Origin: Diploptera punctata | Taxonomy: Eukaryota; Arthropoda; Insecta; Blattodea; Blaberidae | DNA: 64,000 bases | Direction of reading: 5' to 3' | NCBI GenBank assembly: GCA_030220185.1 | Contig: JASPKZ010002336.1 | Span: forward strand, 62,001 to 126,000 | Translations under genes and position numbers: made by a program | Part shown: positions 43,830-54,155 of the stretch, one piece after another | Position numbering within the stretch: the first letter of the stretch is position 1 | How the letters are laid out: each line of letters starts with the position of its first letter | Notes under the pieces: model-generated | What the model was told of the DNA's origin: nothing | Databases searched by the model: none | Seen by the model: only the letters and a program-made list of their open reading frames with translations

Positions 43830-44010
43830 TGGGCATTCTCTTCTGTAGTGAGTTGATATTAACAAAATTATAGAAGAGCCTTTGACAATACATGGAATTT
43901 CTGTACATGGAATATGGGTATCAAACTTACTCCATATTTGATCATAACAGGTGATCATCAATATGATTTTGAAAATAATAGGTTTACAGCAGATCAGATT
44001 TTTAGTACAG
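43830..44010 (+). pseudogene. LINE-A polymerase scrap
   Basis: One frame ends DHQYDFENNRFTADQIFS (43950-43998), matching the GDHQCGFRRNRSTTDQIF block ahead of the RT palm in LINE-A-type elements. Upstream frames (FCKKFYNI-like) are broken. Both ends undefined. Confidence 0.5.
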
Positions 44011-44205
44011 TAAAAGCGTGACGTTTCTTCTATTTTTTTATTTGAAACTGAGATTTATTTATTTTATGTTGATCTGAGTTCGTGGAGCTTTCCTTATTCA
44101 TTATTCGCGGGTTAAAACATTGCGACACAGTTTCTGTGTTCGTGGTTAAAATTGTCTTTATTCGCGGATCCAGTCAGTATATTAGAAGGATTAGTATCCT
44201 TTATT

Positions 44206-44546
44206 GTCCCGCGCCGTAGCCGAGTGGTTAAGGCAAGGAGCCTTGGCGCAAGCTACGGGACTTGCTCTGGTTCGAATCCCCCTGGGGGAAGAAATTTTCT
44301 CATGAAATTTCGGCGAATATGGGACCGGTGCCCACCCAGCACCGTGAGGAATTTGGGTAGCTACAATAAGTAGCGACTCCAGGTTGAGATCAGCTATAAC
44401 GGCTGGGGGACCCGACATGCTGACCACATGTCTCCTCTAAACTGGCTAGATGATCGTCTACCTCTGTGATTTACACATGTGGATGTGAGGCCGGCATCCG
44501 GATGGTAGGCCAAGGGCCTTCTAGGACTGTCGCGCTTGGAGTTTAA
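44206..44546 (+). mobile_element. SINE-C, type-2 tail
   Basis: Head intact: A-box TAGCCGAGTGG, B-box GGTTCGAATCC. Body ends GGCCAAGGGCCTTCTAGGAC then CGCGCTTGGAGTTTAA. TSD TATCCTTTATT (44195-44205) versus TACCCTTTATT (44547-44557), one mismatch. Confidence 0.93.
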
Positions 44547-44830
44547 TACCCTTTATTAACGCATCATTAACTTTGTATTACTGGCACGTGCCAAATCGGC
44601 TTTTACGAAGAATGATTCAAACCAAATGGACAAATAAATATCAAGGTAAAACAAACCTTATTGTCACTAAGCCTAAAATCCGTTGTTAAAAGCGGCCGCC
44701 GCCGTATTTCACACGCCGCTATGTCCTTTCATAAATGCCGCCCTCGCCACGATCGGTGTTTTATTGTCATTCGTTGCAATGATTTTGATTGAATAACACG
44801 TGTCTCTTCGTCTTTGTTCCCAATTTATAA

Positions 44831-45030
44831 TGTCGAGTAAAGGATAGAAAAATTAGTTCTGAAGCGGAAAAAAGTAGTATTATTGCTTAAAATAAAATAT
44901 AAATGCTTGACCACTTACTCGTTGGCGAAATCACACTATTTCAATGTTAATGAATCAACTGTAGGATTCTTCAAGAAATGCGAAGACAAAATAAGGAATT
45001 CTGTCGATTGAAATTGCTCAAAATCTCTCA
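44831..45030 (+). pseudogene. Possible pogo/Tigger-type HTH fragment
   Basis: An ATG-led MSSKG and, in other frames, SLAKSHYFNVNESTVGFFKK with CEDKIRNSV resemble the psq/CENP-B-like helix-turn-helix start of Tigger-group transposases (VNESTxRxIKKxEDKIR). Frames are shifted, and no catalytic domain follows. Confidence 0.45.
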
Positions 45031-45339
45031 TTAAATTGATTTTATTTTAATAAATTTTATTGTGGAACCTTGGAAAGTATCCCCTATATACCGATTCAAA
45101 TTACCAAATTACCTATCCTTTGGTAACTTATCTCATGCTATGCGTACATTTCCATCTGGTGTCATCCGGGATATATAGGCCTATTGTTTCCGTTCATTTT
45201 TTTTCACCCATACACGTAGTACCTGAATATTCAGCTACCTTCTTATTTCTTCATTTCTAATTTGATCTTTCCTTGTTTTATGTACAATATTCCTCAGGAT
45301 ACTAATTTGATTCGTTAATTTTGTTTTGTTTTATTGTAA

Positions 45340-45757
45340 CTGTTGGCTGATTTTGATTGATCCCCGTTCGATCCGCTGTGAGACAAGGATGCTTCCCTAG
45401 TGTGAAGTTTCTTAAATCAAACTAATTTAGTTACGCTTATTTCCCTATAGATGTCAGCGAGGGATATATGGTTAATACATCGCCTCGAGGAGACATATAG
45501 TAGGAAATTATGGTATTAGGCCTACTCGGATGGATGAAGGTCGGTTAAATGTTGCTCAGAAATCTTTGTATTCATACTCGAGGATCTTGTACGAGCCCGA
45601 AAATCTTCAGACTTGGGCCCACGGCTTAAAGTCCCTTCCGGAGGAATTATCCGTTGGATTTTTTCATCCTAAAATTCGATCGACCGCGGCCGGGTTTGAA
45701 CCCGCGACCCTTCAGACTAGAGGCAAGGAAAGTAACAACTAAACCATCGCGGCTGAC
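45340..45757 (-). mobile_element. SINE-B, nearly complete
   Basis: On the minus strand: GTCAGCCGCGATGGTTTAGT head, B-box GGTTCAAACCC, body GCTCGTACAAGATCC, tail AACTAAATTAGTTTGATTTA. It ends differently from the 4215 copy (GGATCGAACGGGGATC). ATTGTAA on both sides (45333-45339, 45758-45764) may be a short TSD. Confidence 0.8.
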
Positions 45758-46023
45758 ATTGTAATTCTTAGTGATGTTTCATTTTCCTTTTGACACTGTA
45801 ACTCTATATTCTGTTATGTTAAATATCTTCTTATTTTTATAATTTGTTTATGTATTATTTCATTCTATTAGTGATTCTTTATTTTCGTTTTGACACTGCT
45901 TATAACCCTATATTCTCATACGTTAAATAGCTTAAGCAATTATCTTAATGGCAGTAACGCCATGTATCTGAAGGCAGTATGGAAGTTCCCTATATGGAAT
46001 TATAATATGCATATTGTTTTAGC

Positions 46024-46557
46024 TTAAAAAAAGAAAAAAAAATCAATACAGCAAATAAAACATTTTAGTCTTATTGATGCAATGAATCTAGAAGAGTCCA
46101 TAGGAAAACAAAAATCATTATGTATAAAACTCTGATTCAATCAGTTCTGACATATGGGTGTAAGACCTGGGCCTTTTCCCAGAAGAGTGCTAATATGATT
46201 AATGCTATCGAAAGAAAGATATTACGAAGGATATATGGACTTGTTAATGAAAAGGTATGTGAAGAATGAGAAATAATTTAGAACTTCCGCCTTATCAGGT
46301 GTCATTGGGCTGGACATGTGCATAGAATGCAGGATCAAAAAATTCTGAAGAATGTAATGAACGCAATATTTGATGGGCAAAGATCTCAATGAAAACTAAG
46401 AATTAGGTGGAATGATGCAGTAAGAAAGGATGCTAACCAGATGCTTGGTATCAGGAATTGGAAGTCTCCTGCGGTGGATAGAGAGGTAGGTAGCCTATGG
46501 AGGGAAAGGATTGGTGAGGCCAGGGCTCGATATGGGCTGTAGCACCATATGATGATG
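46024..46557 (+). pseudogene. 5'-truncated LINE with 13-bp TSD (LINE-I)
   Basis: 534-bp insertion flanked by a perfect ATATTGTTTTAGC (46011-46023, 46558-46570). Broken frame: KIIMYKTLIQSVLTYGCKTW, then MINAIERKILRRIYGLVNE, RWAGHVHRMQDQK, LRIRWNDAVRKDANQMLGI and WRERIGEARARYGL, then an (ATG)n tail. It is the region after the RT thumb plus C-terminus of a non-LTR ORF, related to but distinct from LINE-A. Two stops. Confidence 0.93.
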
Positions 46558-46570
46558 ATATTGTTTTAGC

Positions 46571-47560
46571 GCAGTGGTGTGAAATCACTCAATTTTTTCT
46601 TACGGATCACTTCATTATTAAGAAAGTGGTTTAACAGTTTGATATTTTATTTCATTTTAAAGTGAAAAGTATACGCTTTTTTTTTCTTATTTAATTCTAC
46701 AAAGGCGTAATTGAATTTTGTGTTTGAGAGAGACCACCGCATCGATGAAAGATGAGCCGACAAACCGGCCACTTACAGTCAGAAAGTGCATTTACGTAAA
46801 ATAGTTTTTTTCTTTCCTCAGTTTTATCATACAGATATGTCCATTACCACCCTTAGAGTCTGACGTAAGGACATCTTTTTCAAGGCATGGTGTGATGAAT
46901 TTGCATGCATGAGGAATCTGATGACTGAAGAGCTTTGATTTGCGTCAGAAGCACAAGAAAGACAAATGCGCACTTGTGGAAGAGTGTTCTGTAATGCGCC
47001 TCTGTGTCTCGTAACATCGAAAAGGCCATGTTCTTCTTCGTAATTCTCTGAACAACTGAGGTCAATTAAGTAATTCACGATTAAAGTGTACTAAAGACCA
47101 CTTGTTTAATCTATATTTCTACTCTGAATGATGCATAAGATACCTGCGTATTAATACATTTTATATTATCTATTAATTTTTATTTAATACAATAGATTTT
47201 AATAATATCAGCAATAATTTTCGTGTCTGTCGCAGATATAAGAATATATTATTAAATAATATTTTATATAATTTTACAGTAGATATTAATTTTAGTAATC
47301 TGAAAGGACTTAGATCGCTTTGATATCCAAAGTCTCGGTGAAGTTTTTTTGAGCTTCAGAGATCGCGTTACAAATTGTGGATGTGCAATTTATTTGACAT
47401 GAACACAGGCCACGCTCAGTCTGTTGAACGAGGCCACACATGGACATTTCAGAGGCCACGTGGTAGAGAGGGGGGCAGTACCTCCCCACAATCCACTGAT
47501 ACAGTTATGTTTTAAAAAAATGCGACTTCAGTAATTTTAGAAATAAAATTCATTTACATA
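46571..47560. other. No recognisable feature; one 83-codon frame
   Basis: Minus-strand overlapping frames at 46827-47078 (with RICLSCASDANQSSSV) have no family I recognise. Splice-like sites could be drawn, but nothing makes them more than chance. Confidence 0.35.
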
Positions 47561-47564
47561 TTAC

Positions 47565-47670
47565 ACATGTCTGTGTGGTGTAGTGTTAATGTAAGCCTAT
47601 CTGACTACGCATCTTGGAGATTCGGGGTTAATTCCAGACACTGTCATTTTTTTTTCTTTTAAAATAGGAT
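47565..47670 (+). mobile_element. SINE-D relative (tRNA-like)
   Basis: TGTGGTGTAGTGTTAATGTA then GGGGTTAATTCCAGACACTG and TTTTTTTTTCTTTTAAAAT parallels the SINE-D order (TGGTGTAGTGG, ATTCGATTCCTGG, TTTTCTTTTC). Both boxes are degraded. Confidence 0.5.
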
Positions 47671-47984
47671 CTGGAACGTGTTTCTTTTAGCTTCGTGAGA
47701 TAGTTAAGAACAGTAACTGATTTGTAGCAATTGACATAAAATTCGGTTAAGATAACTGAAACTAAAAGTTTGGAATTGAGTCACGCCAATCATGAGAATA
47801 CAAACTGTCTTATAATCATTAACCCTTATATACTTCTATGCGTTGAAATACAACACAAGATCATTTTAATTAGTCATAAAGAAGTGGCATTATTGTTTTG
47901 TCACCATAGTGTTGTGGTGTACAATTTTTTAATCTCTGATTGTGCACCAGGTGCTTGGATTAAATTCCAAACTCCTCCGCAGTA

Positions 47985-48406
47985 CATAGTATGTTGACAA
48001 CAATTCGTCCATCAAACTTCATCCTTACACAATTCCTAACCAACCACGGACGCTTCCGTACATATCTTCACAGGATCAAAAATTCACCATCTCCCCTATG
48101 CAACTGCCCCGAAAGTCCACCCACAGACAGCAATATATCTTCTGACAGAATGTTCACTGTACTCAAGAGACCGGCCTCCTGTTCTAACAACCCAAACTCT
48201 ACCTAAGATACTACAGCACCACATCAACACCGTCACAGTGACGAACTTCATCAGCAACATCTTCCGCTCACTTCAAGAATAAACTCTTGAACAATCAAAC
48301 TACAGCAAAACAAAATGTAAATATATGTAAATAACTGTAAATATCCCGTGATATGCCCATGGTAAAACACGGGTTGAAATTATAATGTAATAAAATAAAA
48401 AAAAAC
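47985..48406 (+). pseudogene. Non-LTR LINE 3' end (Jockey/I-group-like)
   Basis: The plus frame 47991-48206 reads SNFILTQFLTNHGRFRTYLH and RIKNSPSPLCNCPESP. This is the (L)TGHGxFxxYLxRFxxxxSPxCxC pattern at the end of Jockey/I/R1-group ORF2s, with Cys residues of the C-terminal zinc-binding segment. A frameshift follows. A 3' UTR of about 180 bp ends in A-rich AATAAAATAAAAAAAA. Unlike other LINEs here it has an A-tail, not a microsatellite tail. Confidence 0.8.
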
Positions 48407-48688
48407 CTGCCGGCACCGCATTTCACATTCAACACTCTCTTCGTGACCATTCCTTACACCTCACGATTACACTACACATAAGCACTTGAAAACTTACACT
48501 CATTCTGCACTCTTTTTACAATACAAGTACACTTTACGTACGTAACATAATCTGCTGAAGTGGCCCGTAAATTGAAAATAGACTATATAAACTTTACGTA
48601 TCCGCTTAGCGCGGAACTCGAAGCTTGAAAATTGTCATTAGAAAACAGACACACACACTCTCACAAATAAACACTGCCTGGATATACA
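48407..48688. other. No recognisable feature
   Basis: Spacer without a supported element. Confidence 0.5.
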
Positions 48689-48693
48689 CATTA

Positions 48694-48931
48694 GGTGGAT
48701 TTCTCAACCGAAGTCTAAACCACAACCGCGGTTTTCCCATTATTTATTGTTTCCATAACACCTATAAAATGACTGAAAATTCACAGAAATTATTATGAAA
48801 CCATAGGCATTATTCAGACATTTGTTTTAGGAATTAACAGCCGTAGATTTTCAGTTTTTATGGTTGTTATGGAAACAATAAAACATCGGAAAACCGCGGT
48901 CTTGGTTTAAACTTCGGTTGAGAAATCCACC
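48694..48931. mobile_element. 238-bp MITE with CATTA duplication
   Basis: Ends GGTGGATTTCTCAACCGAAG and its inverse CTTCGGTTGAGAAATCCACC match exactly for 20 bp. Inverted similarity extends inward to about 85 bp (AACCGCGGTTTTCC against GGAAAACCGCGGT, TTGTTTCCATAAC against GTTATGGAAACAA). CATTA flanks both sides (48689-48693, 48932-48936). Noncoding. The 5-bp TSD excludes Tc1/mariner; family unknown. Confidence 0.93.
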
Positions 48932-49245
48932 CATTATGTACTCGGTTCATGCCATAGAATTGATTGCTCAGGTATGAAAAGTAACAAGTGATAACTCTAT
49001 CAGTGATTTATCTAAGGCACTACACTCAATTTAGACTTCTAACTTTTTAATCCTAAAATAATTAAATTATTAGAATACATTAGTGGCGTATTTGCACTTG
49101 AAGTGATTCATATACATTGCTCAATATATATCATATTGCATTAGGATCAGAAAATGTACTATACATTTGATTATCACATACTCCATATTCCAATTGGCCA
49201 GTTAATACATGTAATTATCCACATGTTTAACCAACATAAGAACTA

Positions 49246-49301
<56 letters not shown>
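49246..49301. repeat. (AAT)n, left border of LINE-A copy
   Basis: About 18 AAT units directly before the 5' truncation point of LINE-A; (TAA)n also ends the element at 50351. Confidence 0.95.
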
Positions 49302-49302
<1 letters not shown>

Positions 49303-50350
49303 TCCTAAAAAGTTAGTTAGACTTATACGAATGTGTCTAAATGGCTCAAAGAGTAGGGTGCGTGTAGGCAAACAGTTTTCAGACACTTTTGAAATCCAGA
49401 ATGGGTTGAAGCAAGGAGATGCACTATCTCCTCTACTATTTAATTTTGTACTAGAGCATGCCATTAAATCTTTAGAGAACGAGGAAGGCTTACAACTCAA
49501 TGGTATTAATAAGCTGTTAGTTTATGCTGATGATGTAGTATTGTTGGCCGATAGCGAGGAGATACTAAAGACCAACACGCACACACTATTGAGTAACACT
49601 AAGAAATTAGGACTGGAAGTAAATATCAGTAAAACTAAATATATGGTCACACGTAGAAATTCATTATATATTGGAAATGGACAGCTAATGACAAATGAGG
49701 GAAATTTTGGGGAAATGGCTGAATTCAAATACCTAAGAACAATAATCACAAATAGGAATGAGATGCAAAAAGAAATTAAACATAGGCTCAATTCTGGAAA
49801 TGCATGCTATTATGCATTGCAGATACTTTTGATGTCCCAACTCCTTTCAAAAAACGTTAAGCTGAAAATATATAAAACTATTATTCTACCAGTTATATTA
49901 TATGGGTGCGAAACATGGACTCTTACTTTAAGGGATGAAAGGAGATTACAAGTATTTGAGAATAAAGTTCTTAGGAAAATTTTTGGACCAAAGAGAGATG
50001 AAGAGACAGGTGAATGGAGAAGACTACATAACAATGAACTACATGGTCTTTATAAGAAGCCAGATATAATAAGAACAGTTAAGTCTCGTAGTCTGCGATG
50101 GGCAGGACATGTTGCGCGTATGGGGAATGAAAGACGTGCATGGAAGCTTCTTGTAGGAAAGCCAGAGGGAAAACGCCCAGTTGGTAGACCAAGAATGAGG
50201 TGGGAGAATAACATTAACTATGATTTGAGGGAAGTAGATTATACAGGGAATGATTGGAATGCATTAGCTCAGGGTAGGGATGTATGGAGAGCTTATGTCC
50301 GCGCGGCCATGAACCTTCGGGTTTGATAGTGCCAGTATGTAAGTAAATAA
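49302..50350 (+). mobile_element. LINE-A, best-preserved copy (5'-truncated)
   Basis: About 1,050 bp from within the RT palm to the 3' end (GTCCGCGCGGCCATGAACCT, then GTTTGATAGTGCCAGTATG) and a (TAA)n tail at 50351-50385. It starts immediately after (AAT)n, so target and tail share the repeat and the TSD is hidden. The open frame inside suggests a young insertion. Confidence 0.92.
49331..50326 (+). CDS. LINE-A reverse transcriptase, C-terminal 331 codons
   Basis: Longest intact retroelement frame of this family here. Residues 15-45: FSDTFEIQNGLKQGDALSPL and LLFNFVLEHAI (RT domain QGD-LSPLLFN). YADDVVLLAD at about 65-75 is the catalytic box. NISKTKYMV follows (about 100), and FKYLRTIIT where most relatives have FxYLG. 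YGCETWTL and ENKVLRKIFGPKRDE lie at about 190-215, then GHVARMGNERRAWKLL and the terminal GRPRMRWEN. It lacks the endonuclease and upstream RT fingers, so the ATG is internal and no functional protein is expected. Low-copy divergence suggests recent insertion. Confidence 0.9.
   Translation: MCLNGSKSRVRVGKQFSDTFEIQNGLKQGDALSPLLFNFVLEHAIKSLENEEGLQLNGINKLLVYADDVVLLADSEEILKTNTHTLLSNTKKLGLEVNISKTKYMVTRRNSLYIGNGQLMTNEGNFGEMAEFKYLRTIITNRNEMQKEIKHRLNSGNACYYALQILLMSQLLSKNVKLKIYKTIILPVILYGCETWTLTLRDERRLQVFENKVLRKIFGPKRDEETGEWRRLHNNELHGLYKKPDIIRTVKSRSLRWAGHVARMGNERRAWKLLVGKPEGKRPVGRPRMRWENNINYDLREVDYTGNDWNALAQGRDVWRAYVRAAMNLRV

Positions 50351-50385
<35 letters not shown>
50351..50385. repeat. (TAA)n tail of LINE-A
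   Basis: About 11 TAA units after AAGTAAATAAG. Confidence 0.95.
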
Positions 50386-50386
<1 letters not shown>

Positions 50387-50509
50387 TAATGAATAATAAC
50401 AATGGATATTCTTATAACACAGATTTATTTAAACAAAATTATTCGTTTTTTTCATGATTAATTTGACTATCTTTCCGCATATTTTTATAATATAATGTAG
50501 AATAAATAG

Positions 50510-50645
50510 AACTCCAAAACAGATTTTTCATTACAAACCACTAGGACGAAGAAATGTAGAAAGACCCAGTAAAAGGTGGACAGACCAATTCTAGCATGGT
50601 ATCGGAACAGACCTTAAAGTCTAATCGTTGATACTGATGATGAAT
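50510..50645 (+). pseudogene. LINE C-terminal scrap
   Basis: A frame at 50528-50595 reads YKPLGRRNVERPSKRWTDQF, the basic C-terminal block of another non-LTR group, followed by ATGATGAATG. Related to 6000-6115. Confidence 0.55.
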
Positions 50646-50689
50646 GTATAATGCAAAACGATATAATACTCCTTTTTGAAAACAATAGT

Positions 50690-50820
50690 TAAGCTATCAA
50701 CCTGCAGGAAGAAGAAGAAGAAGACCAAGACTCTCCACTTAAAAGACTTTTGGATGGTATTTCTATTGAGGCCGAAGCATGTCAACAGATGGCATATTTT
50801 CGTAAATGGACTATGGCGAT
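50690..50820 (+). pseudogene. LINE C-terminal scrap, same group as 25655
   Basis: AINLQEEEEEDQ is the wrong frame; the matching frame gives LQPAGRRRRRPR, then LKRLLDGISIEAEACQQMAY, as at 25655-25815 in inverse. One short deletion between them. Confidence 0.65.
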
Positions 50821-51085
50821 GAAATCCTTTCTTATCGTATATGCTACATTATAGATATTAACCAACTTTTTCAAAACGGATCCATTTATATCTCCAATAA
50901 TCGATCAAGTTTTAAAACATTTTTATTTTATTTGTTTATTGTCAAAGTTTCTGGTCAAAATACTAACAATCTATGGTATAGATCTTATTATAATATGCTA
51001 CTTGGATTTTAGTTATATTTCTACGCTAGGGGAAACATTTTAAAGGATTTTGTTTACTTTTCTCACCTGGTTTGTGCTGATGCTA

Positions 51086-51653
51086 AACTAACCCAACTAA
51101 TTCACTGGCACTATCGAACCCCTAGGTTCCTGGCCGCGTGTACATAAGCTCTCCATACATCCCTATCCTGAGCCAATATTTTTCAATCATTCCCCGTACA
51201 ATCTACTTTCCTCAAATCATAGTTAATATTATTATCCCACCTCGTTCTTGGTCTACCAACTGGACGTTTTCCCTCTGGTTTTCCTACAAGAAGCTTTCAT
51301 GCACGTCTTTCATCCCCCATTCGTGCCACATGTCCTGCCCATCGCAGTCTACGAGATTAACTGTTCTCATTATATCTGGCTTCCTATACATACCATGTAG
51401 TTCACTGTTAAGTAATCTTCTCCATTCACCTGTCTGTTCATCTCTCTTTGCTCCAAAATTTTTCCTAAGAACTTTATTCTGAAATGCTCGTAATCTCCTT
51501 TCCTCCCTTAAAGTAAGAGCCCATGTTTCGCACCCATATAATATAACTGGTAGAATAATAGTTTTATATATTTTCAGTTTAACGTTTTTTGAAAGGAGTT
51601 GGGATGTCAAGAGTCTCTGTAATGCATAATAGCACGCATTTCCGGAATTGAGC
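51086..51653 (-). pseudogene. LINE-A, 568-bp truncated copy with 12-bp TSD
   Basis: The minus-strand frame 51284-51610 reads TSQLLSKNVKLKIYKTIILP, VILYGCETWALTLREERRLR, then KVLRKNFGAKRDEQTGEWRR. A frameshift near 51300-51340 precedes the GRPRTRWDNN-like end. TSD GTGCTGATGCTA lies at 51074-51085 and 51654-51665. It overlaps the 49331 ORF over its last 190 codons at high identity by eye. Confidence 0.94.
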
Positions 51654-51888
51654 GTGCTGATGCTACTAACTTTTATATGTAAGCTAATAAATTTATGAAT
51701 AATAGACGCGAATTATTTAAATTGCACAACAACTTTACTTTTAGAACTCCGCTTTCTCTATTCTTCCAACATCTTAATGGGATTTATTTGCGAAACATCC
51801 AGTTTTTTTAATAAAAATAAAATAAATCTGACATTTAGGTACATTAATTCTATTAACTCAATATAAATAAAATATATAAGTTGAAAAT

Positions 51889-52118
51889 ATAAAATATAAA
51901 CCTACGGATAAATGATAGAAGACTAAACTGGAACGATCACATAGATAGAATGGAGAACAGTAGATTAGTGAAGAAAGTACGTGACTGGACACCCAGCAGA
52001 AAAGGCCTTTAGGACGATCACAACTATAATGGAAGGACGTCACCATACCCCGGACCTGTAGTGAATGAACACGCAAGAAGATGCCAGCTTTCATGCGTAG
52101 AGGAAGAAGAAGAAGAGG
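51889..52118 (+). pseudogene. Short LINE C-terminal insertion with TSD
   Basis: The frame reads INDRRLNWNDHIDRMENSRL and VKKVRDWTPSRKG, the NWxxHVxRMxxxRLxKxVxxWxPxGxRxRGRP pattern of another non-LTR group, then stops and a (GAA)n tail. AAGTTGAAAAT is duplicated at 51878-51888 and 52119-52129. Confidence 0.85.
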
Positions 52119-52146
52119 AAGTTGAAAATGAAAAAAACATAGGATT

Positions 52147-52148
52147 TT

Positions 52149-52191
<43 letters not shown>

Positions 52192-52193
52192 TA
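52147..52193. repeat. (TTA)n microsatellite
   Basis: About 14 units with one TTAG interruption. Confidence 0.95.
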
Positions 52194-52194
52194 T

Positions 52195-52784
52195 TATTCC
52201 CTAGATAGGAACACGTGATTTGGAAACTCGTTCATGTTATTTTGTAATTATTAAAAACTACCTAAATAGTTGTGTATGTTATGACTGATGTAACATTATG
52301 AAACCTTGATCTTTTGTCTACCATTTCAACCATAAAATGTTTCTGTAATCAATTATTTATTTGAAAGTGCGCATTTAGTATTTTGTTGAAATCTGTTCTC
52401 TAATTTAGAGAATCTACATACTTCATTTTTTTTGTAATTTTCCGTTCAAATTATGAATTAAAGGGTAATAGATGAACCGAGAGATGCAACCCATGTATGG
52501 CAGTTAGAATGATAGCTTTTAGATATCATCCAGAATTAAATATATTTTACGAGTTTTAATCACCATCTATTTTTGTAATCGTTGGGGTTCACTACACTAA
52601 TTTCTTTATCTAAAAAGATTAGATTGCTCTTTCATTCATTACAGAACTCTATATTACGTAAAATAATGATTTGTGTTAAATCATGATAATCAATTTTACA
52701 TTCTAAAACAGTAATTAATTTACGTACTAATGAAATATGCATTTGCTGTATTTTTACTAAGTTCTTCAGTATTTTAGTATTTAT
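52195..52784. other. No recognisable feature
   Basis: AT-rich spacer. Confidence 0.5.
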
Positions 52785-53190
52785 TATTTTTGTCTGGTCG
52801 AGTTAAGATTATGTGATTTTCTCTTTCTATCCATCCATCCATAGTAATTCTGCCCGAAGGCATTTTTTAATGCTATGCTTGCAGCTTTACTAGGGAATTG
52901 TAGGTGTGGTAGCTTCCCGTTGCTTTCCACACTGCTGAAGGATGATGATGATGATGGCCATATGATTTCGGGGACCGTTTGGGCCTTAAAGTTTTCCTGA
53001 CATTTGTCTTACAGGTGAGGAAAAACCCCGATAAAAGCCTCACCCAGAAAAACTGCCCGGACCGGGGATCGAACCCGGGCCCGCTGCATGACAAGGCAGC
53101 ACGCTACCTCGAGACCACAGCGGTGGACTCTCTTTCTATAATCAGGACAAACACATTTTAGGCCTACATTACAATAAGACAATCACCGAA
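52785..53190 (-). mobile_element. LINE-G 3' end split by SINE-A
   Basis: LINE-G signature GTCTGGTCGAGTTAAG then TTCTCTTTCTAT is broken at 52830 by SINE-A and resumes ATAATCAGGACAAACACATT at 53138 (compare CACTCACCAGGACAAACATA at 58300). Diverged copy; upstream limit uncertain. Confidence 0.7.
52831..53128 (-). mobile_element. SINE-A, type-1 tail, inserted in LINE-G
   Basis: Head GTCCACCGCTGTGGTCTCGA, B-box GGTTCGATCCC; body complete. A deletion in the tail removes the GTGAAAGACCTGCC segment. TSD TCTCTTTCTAT lies at 52820-52830 and 53129-53139. Confidence 0.95.
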
Positions 53191-53276
53191 ATTATAATAT
53201 TAGATAAAAAAAATACCCGTCATTAATAAAAACAGTAATTACAATAGTATTAATGATGATTAAATTTAATACTACG

Positions 53277-53278
53277 AC

Positions 53279-53324
<46 letters not shown>

Positions 53325-53326
53325 GT
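53277..53326. repeat. (AAT)n, left border
   Basis: About 16 units; pairs with (AAT)n at 53814-53869 on the far side of the element at 53337. Confidence 0.95.
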
Positions 53327-53336
53327 AATAATAATT

Positions 53337-53811
53337 AGGGTAACAGAGTGGTACCCTTGAAAGAGGTAGTCCATTCCAGGGAGTAGGCGCCCCTGACCTT
53401 TTGTGAGCTCCAGATCCCACTCGCCCAGTGGGTAGTACCTGGGTAGGGCCCCGTCCACAGGGTTACGTGGGGAGAAGAGAAGTCCCCAAAGCCGTAGTGA
53501 AGGCAACTTCTCTAGGAGACGAACACTCCAAAATTGCAGTTCCCTGTCCTCCAGGAAGAGGGGTTTGGCTAGAGGCTGGTAACCTCTACTAGTAAAAAAT
53601 AACTTACTCATAAACTTCAGCAGAAGAAAAGCCGGAAGACAGGAACTTGAAACATTTGCAATAACTGATAAAATAGATACATATAGACGAAAATGGAAGC
53701 AACACATAGACAGAATGAATGAAGATAGATATCCACCCGAGATGTGGGCAGACCTAGAAAGAGATGGGCTGAAGTCGGAACGGGTCAACAGACCTAATCC
53801 ATGAATGCAAA

Positions 53812-53812
<1 letters not shown>
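53337..53812 (+). mobile_element. Internally deleted LINE (5' UTR joined to 3' end)
   Basis: The first 290 bp (GGTAACAGAGTGGTACCCTT, ACCTGGGTAGGGCCCCGTCC, CCTCTACTAGTAAAAAATAA) are GC-richer than the surroundings and noncoding, like a LINE 5' UTR. From about 53635 it becomes ELETFAITDKIDTYRRKWKQ and IDRMNEDRYP, then ADLERDGLKSERVNRPNP, matching the last 60 codons of LINE-B (57370-57519). The endonuclease and RT are absent. (AAT)n borders both sides. Confidence 0.7.

Positions 53813-53813
<1 letters not shown>

Positions 53814-53869
<56 letters not shown>
53814..53869. repeat. (AAT)n tail
   Basis: About 18 units. The poly-Asn frame over it is an artefact. Confidence 0.95.
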
Positions 53870-53870
<1 letters not shown>

Positions 53871-54149
53871 CGAAGCAAGGTTAATTATAAAATAGACTTC
53901 ATCAAATACACAAAAACATCATGGCAAAAATATAGAAAAGTTAATACTAGTAGGCCTATATATAGTCTGCCCATAGAATATGTAGACAAGCTGTTCGAAA
54001 TAAACCATCTACGCAGGAGGCGGGCAAAAATACGCGGCCAGTGAGGCCGCGGAAGGAAGTGCAGGAGGGAGAACAGATCACGTGACAATGATCATTTCGT
54101 TCTTGAGCTAATTGGAAAGCTGGAGAATTTCTGTACACGTTCTATGGAC

Positions 54150-54155
<6 letters not shown>

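Noticed and set aside
46827..47078. Possible host exon (83 codons, minus)
   Set aside because: No family recognised and splice-like sites not distinctive; a transcript match would be needed.
47880..47975. Second tRNA-like segment upstream of a LINE end
   Set aside because: GGATTAAATTCC is too degenerate a B-box, and no repeat partner is found in the window.
53192..53878. 228-codon minus-strand open frame
   Set aside because: Antisense to a LINE-derived block and two AAT tracts that supply its Leu and Ile runs; not a gene.
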